Positions 7,354-15,646 of a stretch of 64,000 nucleotides of DNA are shown here, one piece after another. The translations under genes were made by a program, and so were the position numbers. The notes under the pieces are model-generated. The model ran no database searches and had not been told where the DNA came from. It saw only the letters and a list, made by a program, of their open reading frames with translations. The stretch is from JAEUJM01 sp044221555. Its GTDB lineage: Bacteria > Actinomycetota > Acidimicrobiia > Acidimicrobiales > DATDAH01. Numbering within the stretch: position 1 is the stretch's first letter; each line of letters opens with the position of its first letter. The DNA lies in contig JBGAOY010000008.1 of NCBI GenBank assembly GCA_044221555.1, positions 62,001 to 126,000 on the forward strand. Direction: 5' to 3'.

Positions 7354-8850
7354 GTGAACCTCGCCAGCCTGATCGAGCCCCACCCCGACGACGCCGTCGC
7401 GCTCATCAGCCGCGGCGAGAAGACCACCTACGGCGAGCTCCGCGAGCAGGTGGCGGGCTTCCGCGGTGGCCTGGCCGGCCTGGGCCTCGAGCCCGGCGAC
7501 CGGGTGGCGCTGCTGTGCGCCAACAACTGGTACTTCGTGGTGTCCTACCTCGCCGTCCTCGGTGCCGGTCTGGTGGCGGTGCCGCTGAACCCGTCGAGCC
7601 CCCGCCGGGAGCTCGAGAAGGAGCTGGCGTCCATCGGCGCGCGCGCCCTCATCGTGGGCCCCTCGGGTCGCAGCAACGTCGCCTCGGTCGACCGCACCGT
7701 CACGCCCGCGCTCGAGTACGTGGTCGGACCGTCGGGCGCCGGCGTGGGGGAGTCGGTCACGTTCGACCAGCTGCTGTCGGCCGACCCCGTCCCGGTGGTC
7801 GACCGCGGGCCGGACGACCTGGCCGTGCTCATGTTCACCAGCGGCACCGCCGGCTCGCCCAAGGCGGCCATGCTCACCCACGGCAACCTGCTGGCCAACC
7901 TCGAGCAGGTGCAGGCCAGCCCCGGCCGCGCCCAGGAAGCTGACGACGTGAGCTTCGGGGTGATCCCGCTCTTCCACATCTTCGGGCTCAACGTGGTGCT
8001 GGGCGGGGCGATCCACGTCGGCGGCGCGGTGCTGCTCATCGAGCGCTTCGACCCCTCGTCCGCGCTCGAGGCCATCGCCCGCCACGGCGCCACCCTGGTG
8101 TCGGGCCCGCCCACCATGTGGGCGGCGCTGGCCGACCAACCTGACGCCTCGGCCGACGACATGGCGTCGGTGCGCCTGGCCACGTCCGGTGCGGCCAAGC
8201 TGCCCGACGAGGTGACGCGCCGTGTGCAGGAGCGCTTCGGTCTGCGCCTCACCGAGGGGTACGGGCTCACGGAGACCTCGCCGGTGGTCGCCACGGCGAA
8301 CGGCCTCCCCGACGCCCCCATCGGCTCGATCGGTCGACCCGTCCGTGGGGTCGAGATGCGCCTGGTCGACGCCGACGGCGACGACGTGCTGATCGGTGAC
8401 GAGGGCGAGGTGTGGGTGCGGGGCCCCAACGTGTTCGGCGGCTACTGGAACGACCCGGACGCCACCGCGGCGGCGCTGACCCCCGACGGCTGGCTGCGCA
8501 CCGGCGACCTGGCCGTGGTGAACGACGACGGCTACCTGTTCCTGGTCGACCGGGCCAAGGACCTCATCATCGTGTCGGGCTTCAACGTGTACCCGGCCGA
8601 GGTCGAGGAGATCCTGGTCGAGCACCCCGCCATCGACGCCGCCGCCGTCGTCGGCGTGCCCCACCCCCACTCGGGCGAGGCGGTCAAGGCGTTCGTGGTC
8701 GTGGCGAACGGCTTCGCGGTGGAGGAGGACGACGTCATCTCCTGGTGCGCCGAGCACCTCGCCCGCTACAAGTGCCCCTCCAAGGTGATGTTCGTCGACG
8801 AACTGCCCCAGAACGTGTCGGGCAAGGTCCTCCGCCGCACGTTGCGGTAG
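7354..8850 (+). CDS. Acyl-CoA synthetase / fatty-acid-CoA ligase (AMP-forming)
   Basis: A 498-residue member of the ANL adenylating enzymes, which activate a carboxylic acid to acyl-AMP and then acyl-CoA. The P-loop MFTSGTAGSPKAAMLTHGN is near residues 160-178, GYGLTETSPV near 303, GWLRTGDLAVVNDDGY near 378 with the hinge DRAKDLIIVSGFNVYPAEVE, and the catalytic Lys in SGKVLRRTLR at the C-terminus. The length suits medium/long-chain acyl-CoA ligases. The GTG start lies 40 bases from the divergent ABC start, so a shared promoter region is likely. The true acid substrate is not readable from sequence. Confidence 0.9.
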   Translation: MNLASLIEPHPDDAVALISRGEKTTYGELREQVAGFRGGLAGLGLEPGDRVALLCANNWYFVVSYLAVLGAGLVAVPLNPSSPRRELEKELASIGARALIVGPSGRSNVASVDRTVTPALEYVVGPSGAGVGESVTFDQLLSADPVPVVDRGPDDLAVLMFTSGTAGSPKAAMLTHGNLLANLEQVQASPGRAQEADDVSFGVIPLFHIFGLNVVLGGAIHVGGAVLLIERFDPSSALEAIARHGATLVSGPPTMWAALADQPDASADDMASVRLATSGAAKLPDEVTRRVQERFGLRLTEGYGLTETSPVVATANGLPDAPIGSIGRPVRGVEMRLVDADGDDVLIGDEGEVWVRGPNVFGGYWNDPDATAAALTPDGWLRTGDLAVVNDDGYLFLVDRAKDLIIVSGFNVYPAEVEEILVEHPAIDAAAVVGVPHPHSGEAVKAFVVVANGFAVEEDDVISWCAEHLARYKCPSKVMFVDELPQNVSGKVLRRTLR

Positions 8851-8899
8851 TGGTGCCAGCCGCCACCGCCGTCCACGCTCGGAGAGGAGCGCCCGCGAG

Positions 8900-9379
8900 A
8901 TGAGCAGGACGAGGCCAACGAAGCGGTTCGGCCATGGCTCCGTCGCCGTCGCTGTCGGGATCGTGTTCTTGATGGGCAGTTGCGCGAGCGACGCCAGCAG
9001 TGCTGTCGACGCGCAGGACCTCCCGGACCAGCTGAGCGGCACCAGCTTGTCCTGCGGACCGCTCTCGACGGTCGCGGAGGACGATTTCGACGACGACACG
9101 CCCGGTGTCCCGGATCGGAAGATCGGGTGCACGGTGGGCGAGACCTCGGCCGGGTTCTGGGTCTGGGACTCCGGTGACGTCGATCCGGCCTTCGTGCAGG
9201 ACGTGATCGTCGATCGCGCCTGTCGCTTCGACGTCGACACCTCCTACCTCAGCGGGCCGGGTTGGGTGGCGAGTGCCACGAGGTACATCGAGGACCAGGA
9301 CGTCAACGACGTCGACAAGGAGGTGCTCGAAGAGCTGGCGGACGCCACCGGGGGCAGCCTCGAAGCCCCTCCCTGCTAG
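8900..9379 (+). CDS. Putative lipoprotein of unknown function
   Basis: A 159-residue protein with a basic N-terminus, a hydrophobic stretch (VAVAVGIVFLMGS) and a Cys at residue 29 in FLMGSC, which fits a lipobox. The mature part is acidic (EDDFDDDTP) and has three further Cys residues, one at the very C-terminus, possibly disulfide-bonded. No domain is recognised; the pattern (short lipoprotein, conserved Cys, GCTVGETSAGFWVW) is like DUF4333-type actinobacterial lipoproteins, but this is weak. The ATG has GGAGAGGAG about 10 bases upstream. Located on the membrane outer face by inference. Confidence 0.6.
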   Translation: MSRTRPTKRFGHGSVAVAVGIVFLMGSCASDASSAVDAQDLPDQLSGTSLSCGPLSTVAEDDFDDDTPGVPDRKIGCTVGETSAGFWVWDSGDVDPAFVQDVIVDRACRFDVDTSYLSGPGWVASATRYIEDQDVNDVDKEVLEELADATGGSLEAPPC

Positions 9380-9471
9380 ATCATCCACCGGCTGTGCGAG
9401 CGAGCCCGATGCTCGCGAAGAGCCGTCGGGTGACGAACCGACGACACACGTCGGCCGACCGAATCACGACA

Positions 9472-9499
9472 TTGTGAACGCAGGCACGAGCGCTGTACG
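9472..9499 (+). promoter_or_regulatory. rex promoter with candidate Rex operator (autoregulation)
   Basis: TTGTGAACGCAGGCACGA at 9472-9489 matches 14 of 18 positions of the Streptomyces ROP element TTGTGAACGCGTTCACAA; the left half-site is perfect. The same bases include a possible -35 (TTGTGA, 9472-9477), with a -10-like TGTACG at 9494-9499. The -10 ends 10 bases before the rex ATG, giving an almost leaderless transcript. Rex binding here would block the promoter when NADH is low, as known for the rex-hemACD operon of Streptomyces. Confidence 0.6.
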
Positions 9500-9509
9500 G
9501 TCCGCCTCC

Positions 9510-10220
9510 ATGGAGGGTCCAGCGCCGCAGCCGAAGAAAGCGGCGGCGCGACACATCCCGGAAGCCACCGTCGCCCGCCTGCCGGTGTACCTGCGCACGC
9601 TGCTGAGCCTGGCCGATGACAAGACGGCCACCATCTCGTCCGAGCGGCTGGCCGAGATGGCCGGCGTGAACGCGGCCCAGGTGCGCAAGGACCTCTCGTA
9701 CCTCGGCTCGTACGGCACCCGAGGGGTCGGCTACGACGTCGAGTACCTGCTGTTCCAGATGAGCCGCGAGCTGGGCCTCACCCACGACTGGCCGGTCATC
9801 ATCGCCGGCGTCGGCAACCTCGGCCAGGCCCTCGCCAACTACGGCGGCTTCGGCGACCGGGGGTTCCCGGTGGGGGCGCTGGTCGACGCCGACCCCGCCA
9901 AGGTGGGCCAGACCATCGCCGGCATCACCGTGCGCCACATCGACGACCTGCCGGAGATCATGGCCGACCACCAGGCCGCCATCGGCATCATCGCCACCCC
10001 GGCGGCGGCCGCCCAGGACGTGGCCGATCGCATGGTGGCCGCAGGCGTCAGCTCGATCCTGAACTTCGCGCCGGCCATCGTGACGGTGCCCGAGGGGATG
10101 TCGCTGCGCAAGGTCGACCTGGCGGTCGAGCTGCAGATCCTGAGCTTCTACCAGCAGCGCCGGTCCGACCCGGCCGACGGGAAGCGGGCCGCCGAGGCCC
10201 GGCCGACCGGATCGGGCTAG
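9510..10220 (+). CDS. rex: Redox-sensing transcriptional repressor Rex
   Basis: A 236-residue dimeric repressor. The N-terminal winged helix contains RLPVYLRTLLSLADDKTATI and the recognition region AEMAGVNAAQVRKDLSYLGS followed by YGTRGVGYDV, all highly conserved in Rex. The C-terminal NADH-binding Rossmann domain starts IIAGVGNLGQALANY. The last helix VELQILSFYQQRR is the domain-swapped helix. NADH binding releases DNA; typical targets are cytochrome oxidase, NADH dehydrogenase and heme genes. It heads the heme biosynthesis genes here, and a matching operator lies just upstream. ATG 9510 gives the normal N-terminus. Confidence 0.95.
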   Translation: MEGPAPQPKKAAARHIPEATVARLPVYLRTLLSLADDKTATISSERLAEMAGVNAAQVRKDLSYLGSYGTRGVGYDVEYLLFQMSRELGLTHDWPVIIAGVGNLGQALANYGGFGDRGFPVGALVDADPAKVGQTIAGITVRHIDDLPEIMADHQAAIGIIATPAAAAQDVADRMVAAGVSSILNFAPAIVTVPEGMSLRKVDLAVELQILSFYQQRRSDPADGKRAAEARPTGSG

Positions 10221-10230
10221 GTCGGGCGCC

Positions 10231-10872
10231 GTGCCCCTCGACGAGGCGCTCTACCCCGTGAACCTCCGGGTGGCGGGCCGGCCGTGCCTCGTGGTGGGCG
10301 CCGGACGGGTGGCCGCCGACAAGGTGGCCGGACTGCTCGAGTGCGGCGCGGTGGTCCGGGTGGTGGCGCCCGAGGCCGGTGACGAGCTCGCCGAGATGCT
10401 GGGCGCGGGCGACCCCTCGTTGACTTGGGACCAACGTCCCTACCGGACCGACGACCTCGATGGTCAACTGCTGGTCATCACTGCCACCGCCGACCCCGAG
10501 GTGAACCACACCGTGTTCGTCGATGCCCGGCGGGCCGGCGTGCTGGTGAACAGCGCCGACGACCCGGCCAACTGCTCGTTCATCCTGCCGTCGCGGATCC
10601 GCCAGGGCCGGCTCCTGGTCACCTTCGCCACCGGCGGCCATAGCCCGGCGCTGGCCACGTGGCTCCGGCGGCGGTTCGAGGCGGAGTTCGGCCCCGAGTA
10701 CGACACACTGATCGATGTGTTGGCCGAGGAGCGTGCGTCGATCCGGTCGAGTGGGCGGTCGACCGAGGGTCTTGACTGGCAAAGCGCGCTCGACTCGGGA
10801 ATGCTTGAGCTGATCCGTGAGGGTCGCGTCGCCGAAGCCAAGGAGCGCCTGCAGGCGTGTCTGTCGTCGTAG
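10231..10872 (+). CDS. Siroheme synthase N-terminal-type dehydrogenase (precorrin-2 dehydrogenase-like)
   Basis: A 213-residue protein matching the Met8p/CysG N-terminal family: YPVNLRVAGRPCLVVGAGRVAADKVAGLLECGA is the NAD-binding start, NSADDPANCSFILPS the conserved centre, and VTFATGGHSPALATWLRRR the active-site segment. The family oxidises precorrin-2 to sirohydrochlorin with NAD and may insert iron. In rex-hem clusters of actinobacteria it stands between rex and hemA, and it may feed siroheme or heme. GTG start 10 bases after rex; its 3' end overlaps hemA by 16 bases, so translation is coupled. Confidence 0.85.
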   Translation: MPLDEALYPVNLRVAGRPCLVVGAGRVAADKVAGLLECGAVVRVVAPEAGDELAEMLGAGDPSLTWDQRPYRTDDLDGQLLVITATADPEVNHTVFVDARRAGVLVNSADDPANCSFILPSRIRQGRLLVTFATGGHSPALATWLRRRFEAEFGPEYDTLIDVLAEERASIRSSGRSTEGLDWQSALDSGMLELIREGRVAEAKERLQACLSS

Positions 10873-12125
10873 TCGGGCTCAACCACCGGACGGTCCCCCT
10901 GGATCTCCTCGAACGGATGACCGTCAGCGAGTCGCGCCTGCCCAAGGCGCTGGGCGATCTGTGCTCACGCGACGAGATCGGCGAGGCGGTGCTGCTGTCC
11001 ACGTGCAACCGCACCGAGGTCTACGCGGTCGTCGAGCGCTTCCACCCCGCCTACCAGGACATCCGCAACTTCCTGTCGGAGATGGCCTACCTGCCGCCCG
11101 AGGCCTTCAGCGACCACCTCTACACCCATTACGACGACGAGGCCGTGGCCCACCTGTTCGGCGTGTCCGCCGGGCTCGACTCGGCGGTGCTCGGCGAGAG
11201 CGAGATCCTGGGCCAGGTCAAGTCGGCCTGGGAGCTGGCCAAGGCCGAGGAGGCGGCGGGACCGTCGCTGAACATGCTGTTCCGCCACGCCCTCGAGGTG
11301 GGCAAGCGGGCCCGCACCGAGACCGCCATCGCCCGCCACATCACCTCGGTGGCGCAGGCCGCGGTGGCCATGGCCACCGACCGGCTGGGCACGCTGGCCG
11401 GCCGGCGCATCCTGGTGCTGGGCGCCGGCGACATGGGCCGGGGCATGGTGGCGTCGCTGGCCGACGCCCACCCCACCGACCCGCCCGAGCTGCTGGTGGC
11501 CAACCGCACCTGGGCCAAGGCCCGCGAGCTGGCCGACAGCGTCGGTGGCCGGGCGGTGCACGTGGACGACGTGCCGTCGGTGCTGGCCGAGGTGGACGTG
11601 CTGCTCACGTCCACCGGCGCCTCCTCGATCATGTTCGAGCAGGCCGACTTCGCCCCCATGCTGTCCCAGCGCGACGGCCGGCCGCTGCTCATCGTCGACA
11701 TCGCGGTGCCCCGTGACATCGACGTCGCGGTGGGCGACCTCGACGGCGTCACCCTCCTCGACATGGACGATCTGCGGGTGTTCGCCGAGGCGGGTGTGCA
11801 GGAGCGGCGGCGGGAGGTCGTCGCGGTCGATCGCATCGTGGCCGACGAGCTCGATCGCTTCCTCACCGTCAGCACCGCCCGTGAGGTGGCTCCGCTGGTC
11901 ACCGCCGTGCGCGACAAGGCCGAGGACATCCGCGTGGCCGAGCTCGAGCGCCACCGGGCGCGGCTCGACGGCTTGGACGAGCGCGAGCGCGAGGCGGTCG
12001 AGGCCCTCACCCGGGGCATCCTGGCCAAGCTGCTCCACGAGCCGACCGTCCGGTTGAAAGACGCCGCCGGCACCCCGCGGGGCGAGCGCCTCGCCGAGTC
12101 GCTCCGCACCCTTTTTGACCTCTAG
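10857..12125 (+). CDS. hemA: Glutamyl-tRNA reductase
   Basis: The 422-residue enzyme reduces glutamyl-tRNA(Glu) to glutamate-1-semialdehyde with NADPH, the first committed step of C5-pathway heme synthesis. It begins SVVVVGLNHRTVPLDLLERM. The nucleophilic Cys is in LSTCNRTEVYAVVERFHP (near residue 49), followed by the signature FGVSAGLDSAVLGESEILGQ near 103. The NADPH domain has ILVLGAGDMGRGM, and the C-terminal dimer helix is AEDIRVAELERHRARL. Length is typical. The GTG start lies inside the end of the previous gene. A large palindrome follows the stop. Confidence 0.95.
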   Translation: MSVVVVGLNHRTVPLDLLERMTVSESRLPKALGDLCSRDEIGEAVLLSTCNRTEVYAVVERFHPAYQDIRNFLSEMAYLPPEAFSDHLYTHYDDEAVAHLFGVSAGLDSAVLGESEILGQVKSAWELAKAEEAAGPSLNMLFRHALEVGKRARTETAIARHITSVAQAAVAMATDRLGTLAGRRILVLGAGDMGRGMVASLADAHPTDPPELLVANRTWAKARELADSVGGRAVHVDDVPSVLAEVDVLLTSTGASSIMFEQADFAPMLSQRDGRPLLIVDIAVPRDIDVAVGDLDGVTLLDMDDLRVFAEAGVQERRREVVAVDRIVADELDRFLTVSTAREVAPLVTAVRDKAEDIRVAELERHRARLDGLDEREREAVEALTRGILAKLLHEPTVRLKDAAGTPRGERLAESLRTLFDL

Positions 12126-12164
12126 CCCCGGCCCGACGGCAGTCATGGCTGAGGTCGACCCGAA

Positions 12165-12208
12165 CTGGCACCGGATTTCGGTGCCATGGCACCGAAATCC
12201 GGTGCCAG
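12165..12208. repeat. Perfect 44-bp palindrome between hemA and hemC
   Basis: Two exact 22-base reverse-complementary arms meet with no spacer; the centre is at 12186/12187. Each arm is itself a hairpin (TGGCACCG and CGGTGCCA around GATTT or AAATC). It could extrude a cruciform or give a double stem-loop in RNA. Its outer GAACTGGC/GCCAG ends resemble the 48-bp repeat found at 17773, 17845 and 42233. It lies 40 bases after hemA and 16 before hemC, so it could end or attenuate transcription. Confidence 0.8.
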
Positions 12209-12224
12209 AACGAGCGGCGTTCCC

Positions 12225-13115
12225 ATGAAACTGCGGGCCGCGACGCGCGGGAGCCCGCTCGCCCTCTGGCAGGTCGAGCACGTGGCGGCGCTGCTGGCGC
12301 CGGCGGGGATCGAGGTCGAGCCCGTCATCGTGGAGACGTCGGGCGACCAGCTGCTCGACCGGCCGATCTGGGAGATCGGGGGCAAGGGCGTGTTCGTGAA
12401 GGAGGTGCAGGCCGCGGTGCTGGACGGCCGGGCCGACCTCGCCGTGCACTCGGCCAAGGACCTGCCGTCGGTCGGGGTGGCCGGGCTGGTGCTGGCGGCG
12501 GTGCCCGAGCGGGGCGAGCCCCGCGACGCGCTGGTGGGCTCGACGCTGGCCGACCTGCCCACGGGGGCCCGGGTGGCCACCGGCTCGGTGCGGCGCCGGG
12601 CGCAGTTGGCCTGGCTGCGGCCCGACCTCACGTTCACCGGGCTACGGGGCAACATCGCCACCCGCCTGGCCAAGGCCGAGGGGTTCGCCGCCATCGTGAT
12701 GGCCGCCGCCGCGCTCGAGCGCCTGGGCCTCGCCGACCGGGCCACCGAGGTGCTCGCTCCCTCGGTGATGCTGCCCCAGGTGGGCCAGGGCGCCCTCGCC
12801 ATCGAGGCCCGCGACGGCGACAGCCCGGTGCTCGGCGCCCTGGCCGCCATCGAGCACGGGCCCAGCCGGGTGGCGGTGGACGCCGAGCGGGGCTTCCTGG
12901 CCGAGTTGGGCGGCGACTGCGACCTGCCCGCCGGCGCCCACGCCACCGTCGGCCCCGACGGCTCGGTGTCGATCGAGGGCCTGCTGGCGTCGCTCGACGG
13001 TCACGTCGTGCTGCGCGAGTCGGCGACGGCGCCACCGGCAGACGCCGCGGCCTGCGGTCGCGCCCTGGCCCGCACCCTGGTCGACGACCACGGCGGCGCC
13101 GCCCTCCTCGCCTGA
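12225..13115 (+). CDS. hemC: Hydroxymethylbilane synthase (porphobilinogen deaminase)
   Basis: A 296-residue enzyme that joins four porphobilinogens into hydroxymethylbilane. The N-terminus MKLRAATRGSPLALWQVEHV is the family start; IWEIGGKGVFVKEVQAAVLD and AVHSAKDLPS with the catalytic Asp region follow, then GSVRRRAQL. The dipyrromethane-cofactor Cys is in LAELGGDCDLPAGAHA, near residue 231. ATG 12225 is chosen; an upstream in-frame ATG at 12186 lies inside the palindrome and would add 13 residues unlike the family. Two hairpins follow the stop. Confidence 0.95.
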   Translation: MKLRAATRGSPLALWQVEHVAALLAPAGIEVEPVIVETSGDQLLDRPIWEIGGKGVFVKEVQAAVLDGRADLAVHSAKDLPSVGVAGLVLAAVPERGEPRDALVGSTLADLPTGARVATGSVRRRAQLAWLRPDLTFTGLRGNIATRLAKAEGFAAIVMAAAALERLGLADRATEVLAPSVMLPQVGQGALAIEARDGDSPVLGALAAIEHGPSRVAVDAERGFLAELGGDCDLPAGAHATVGPDGSVSIEGLLASLDGHVVLRESATAPPADAAACGRALARTLVDDHGGAALLA

Positions 13116-13132
13116 TACCGGTCGGCCCGAGC

Positions 13133-13158
13133 CCGAGCCCGAGCCAGGTCGGGCTCGG
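13133..13158 (+). terminator. Hairpin after hemC
   Basis: CCGAGCCCGA and TCGGGCTCGG form a perfect 10-bp stem around the 6-base loop GCCAGG, 17 bases after the hemC stop. No T-run follows. The left arm sits in a short run of CCGAGC repeats. Confidence 0.6.
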
Positions 13159-13196
13159 CACCGGAGCACCGCTCGGGTCGCCGGTCGCCCGGACGC

Positions 13197-13236
13197 GACG
13201 GGGGCCCGGACCGCTCCGTTGCGATCCGGGCCCGTC
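13197..13236. terminator. Second hairpin, convergent side
   Basis: GACGGGGGCCCGGA pairs with TCCGGGCCCGTC with one 2-base bulge and a 14-base loop. It lies between hemC and the convergent secreted-protein gene, 43 bases after the latter's stop, so it can act on either strand. Confidence 0.55.
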
Positions 13237-13279
13237 GGTCTCGGCGTGGGGGCCGCCGGGGTGGGGGTGCTGGGGGGTG

Positions 13280-13753
13280 CTACTGGATGAAGGGGTTGGT
13301 GAACTGCTGCCAGGGGGAGCAGTTGTAGCCGGTGTTGGGGTTGCCGTTGTCCTCGCAGGTCTTCACGAACACCGACACCACGGTGCCGTACGCCGGGTTC
13401 AGTGAGCGCTGCACGTTGCGGTGGTTCACCCACGTGCGGGAGGTGGTGCGGGCCGTGTTGGTCCACCCGGGCTCCATGCCACGCGAGCCCTGGATGCGGC
13501 TGTAGAGCACCATTGGGGCGCTGTCGCTGTCCGAGTCGTGGAGCTGCATGTTCTGGAAGAACACCTCGAAGCCCTGCGCCTGGGACATGAGCACCCGACC
13601 GGCCGACGCCGCCCCTTGCGGCGCCCGCTGGGCGAAGTCGCCGTTGGCGGCGTAGGCGGGGGCGGCGATGCCGAGGCTGAGGGCGACGAGGGTGACGCCG
13701 GCGACGGCGAGCATCGTGAGCTTGGACTTCGTGGAAGCGAGGGTGGCGGTCAT
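13280..13753 (-). CDS. Small secreted protein of unknown function
   Basis: A 157-residue protein with a classical signal peptide: basic start (STKSK), hydrophobic core LTMLAVAGVTLVALSLGIAA and an AYA-A cleavage site near residue 35. The mature 120 residues have two Cys (KTCEDNGNPNTGYNC) that could form a disulfide, and are rich in Asn, Ser and Thr, as in extracellular proteins. No known domain is recognised. It sits on the opposite strand between hemC and the cobA-hemD gene and so breaks the heme cluster. Base composition is like its neighbours. Confidence 0.65.
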   Translation of the reverse strand: MTATLASTKSKLTMLAVAGVTLVALSLGIAAPAYAANGDFAQRAPQGAASAGRVLMSQAQGFEVFFQNMQLHDSDSDSAPMVLYSRIQGSRGMEPGWTNTARTTSRTWVNHRNVQRSLNPAYGTVVSVFVKTCEDNGNPNTGYNCSPWQQFTNPFIQ

Positions 13754-13830
13754 GGGTTGCTCCTGTTCATGTCGGCGGGGCCGGTGCCTCGCTCGTTGCC
13801 CTCACTCTCCGCCCGACCGCCGCCCCGGTC

Positions 13831-13846
13831 TGTCACCCCCCTGACA
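13831..13846. promoter_or_regulatory. Short inverted repeat in divergent intergenic region
   Basis: TGTCA, six C, TGACA forms a perfect inverted repeat in the 240-base gap between the divergent secreted-protein and cobA-hemD genes. It could be an operator for either gene. The rest of the gap shows no other clear signal. Confidence 0.25.
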
Positions 13847-13993
13847 CAGCACCGAGCTTCGTGCGATACCGAGGTCGAGCCGTCGGCGCCGCCGTCGACG
13901 GCCGCGTCACTGGGCCGTCGGTTGTCGCAGGCGCGCTCGCCGGCGGGCGTCGCCGTGGGTGTGATCGGGCGCCGGCCGTGGTGGACTGAGGGC

Positions 13994-15508
13994 ATGACGG
14001 TCTTCCTCGTCGGCGCCGGGCCGGGCGATCCCGGCCTGCTCACCGTGCGGGGGGCCGAGGTGCTGGCCGCGGCCGACGTGGTGATCTACGACCGGCTGTC
14101 GATCGAGGGCCTGCTGGCGCTGGCGCCCGAGTCGGCCGAGCGCATCAGCGTGGCCAAGATCCCCGGTGGCCTGTCCACCCCGCAGGACGAGATCAACGCC
14201 CTGCTGGTCGAGCGGGGCCGGGCCGGCCAGACCGTGGTGCGGCTGAAGGGCGGCGACCCGTTCGTGTTCGCCCGGGGCGGGGAGGAGGCCGCCGCCCTCC
14301 TGGCCGCCGAGGTGCCCTTCGAGGTGGTGCCGGGGGTGACGTCGGCCATCGCGGTGCCGGCCTACGCCGGCATCCCGGTGACCCTGCGCCATTCCTCCAC
14401 CTCGTTCACCGTGGTGACCGGTCACGAGGATCCCGCCCGTCCGGACACGTCGGTGAACTGGGAGGCCGTCGCCCAGGTGGGCGGCACCATCGTCGTGCTC
14501 ATGGGGGTGGGCCGCATTCGCGCCATCACCGATCGCCTGCTGGCGGGCGGGCTGGCGCCCGACACGCCGGCGGCGTCGGTGCAGTGGGGCACCCGCCCCG
14601 AGCAGCGGACGATCCGCGCCACCCTCGGCACCCTGGCCGATCAGCCCCTCGCCTCGCCGTCGACGATCATCATCGGCGAGGTGGCGGGCCAGGACCTGTC
14701 CTGGTTCGAGTCGCGTCCGCTGTTCGGGAAGCGGGTGGTCGTCACCCGGGCGCGCCAGCAGGCGTCGGAGCTGGTGCGGGCCCTGCACGCGGCCGGCGCC
14801 GCCACCGTCGAGATGGCGGCGATCGAGATCGCCCAACCCGACGACGGCGGCTCGGCGCTGCGGGCGGCCGCGGCCGCGGTGGCCGACTACGACTGGGTGG
14901 TGCTCACCTCGGTGAACGGCGCGCGGCGCTTCCTGGACGAACTGCCCGATGCACGCGCCCTGGGCGGGGTGCAGGTGGCAGCCATCGGCCCCGGTACCGC
15001 CGCCGCGCTGGCCGCGGGCAACATCACCGCCGACCTCGTGCCCGAGGAGTTCGTGGCCGAGTCGCTGCTCGAGGCGTTCCCGGCGCCGCCGCCCGGCCGG
15101 CTGGGCCGCGTGCTGCTACCCAGGGCCGCCGTCGCCCGCGACACGCTGCCGGAGGGGCTGGGGGCCGGAGGCTGGCAGGTGGACGTGGTGGAGGCCTACC
15201 GCACGGTCACGGCCACGCCGACCCCCGGCGAGCGGGCCGCGGCGGCATCGGCCGACGTAGTCACGTTCACCGCGTCGTCCACCGTCACCCGCTACCTCGA
15301 GGTGAAGGGCGACGACCCCGTGCCTCCGGTGGTGGCCTGCATCGGCCCCGTCACCGCGGCCACCGCCCGCGAGCACGGTCTCACCGTCGACATCGAGGCC
15401 GACGTCCACACCATCCCCGGTCTGGTGGCGGCCCTGGCGGCGCACTTCGGCGCCTCACCGCTGGCGCCTGAGCGGTCCGCCCCGCAGAGGTCCGAAACCC
15501 GCGAGTGA
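13994..15508 (+). CDS. Uroporphyrinogen-III C-methyltransferase / uroporphyrinogen-III synthase fusion
   Basis: A 504-residue two-domain protein. Residues 1-245 are a CobA-type SUMT that methylates uroporphyrinogen III with SAM toward siroheme and cobalamin: VFLVGAGPGDPGLLTVRG, RLKGGDPFVFARGGEE and VVPGVTSAIAVPAYAGIPVT are signature stretches. Residues about 245-504 are HemD, which closes hydroxymethylbilane to uroporphyrinogen III: KRVVVTRARQQASELVRAL, VVLTSVNGARRFL and FTASSTVTRYL. The fusion puts the branch-point product and its methylation on one chain, a layout known in actinobacteria. ATG 13994 is the only start giving the normal CobA N-terminus. Confidence 0.93.
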   Translation: MTVFLVGAGPGDPGLLTVRGAEVLAAADVVIYDRLSIEGLLALAPESAERISVAKIPGGLSTPQDEINALLVERGRAGQTVVRLKGGDPFVFARGGEEAAALLAAEVPFEVVPGVTSAIAVPAYAGIPVTLRHSSTSFTVVTGHEDPARPDTSVNWEAVAQVGGTIVVLMGVGRIRAITDRLLAGGLAPDTPAASVQWGTRPEQRTIRATLGTLADQPLASPSTIIIGEVAGQDLSWFESRPLFGKRVVVTRARQQASELVRALHAAGAATVEMAAIEIAQPDDGGSALRAAAAAVADYDWVVLTSVNGARRFLDELPDARALGGVQVAAIGPGTAAALAAGNITADLVPEEFVAESLLEAFPAPPPGRLGRVLLPRAAVARDTLPEGLGAGGWQVDVVEAYRTVTATPTPGERAAAASADVVTFTASSTVTRYLEVKGDDPVPPVVACIGPVTAATAREHGLTVDIEADVHTIPGLVAALAAHFGASPLAPERSAPQRSETRE

Positions 15509-15587
15509 GCGGGCGTGGGGCGTATCAGCACCGCCCGAGATGGCCCAGTTGCCACCGACCGTGGTCGGACCCGACGTGGCCGTCATT

Positions 15588-15630
15588 CTCGAGGCAATAG
15601 GCCCCGGAATCCGGGCGCCATTGCCTCGAG
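15588..15630. repeat. 43-bp intergenic palindrome (CTCGAGGCAA family), copy 1
   Basis: Arms CTCGAGGCAATAGGCCCCGG and CCGGGCGCCATTGCCTCGAG around AAT, with 3 mismatches. It lies between convergent cobA-hemD and the membrane protein gene, where it could end both transcripts. The same 20+3+20 design recurs at 16154 and 21116. Confidence 0.7.
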
Positions 15631-15646
15631 TTCGGCGCGCTCGGTC

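Noticed and set aside
7321..9240. A 639-codon open frame on the minus strand opposite the acyl-CoA ligase
   Set aside because: The plus strand holds a complete ANL enzyme with all motifs; the antisense product is low-complexity and His/Arg rich, as expected from GC-rich third positions.
12186..12224. ATG 12186 as start of hemC
   Set aside because: It lies at the centre of the perfect palindrome and adds 13 residues not seen in the family.
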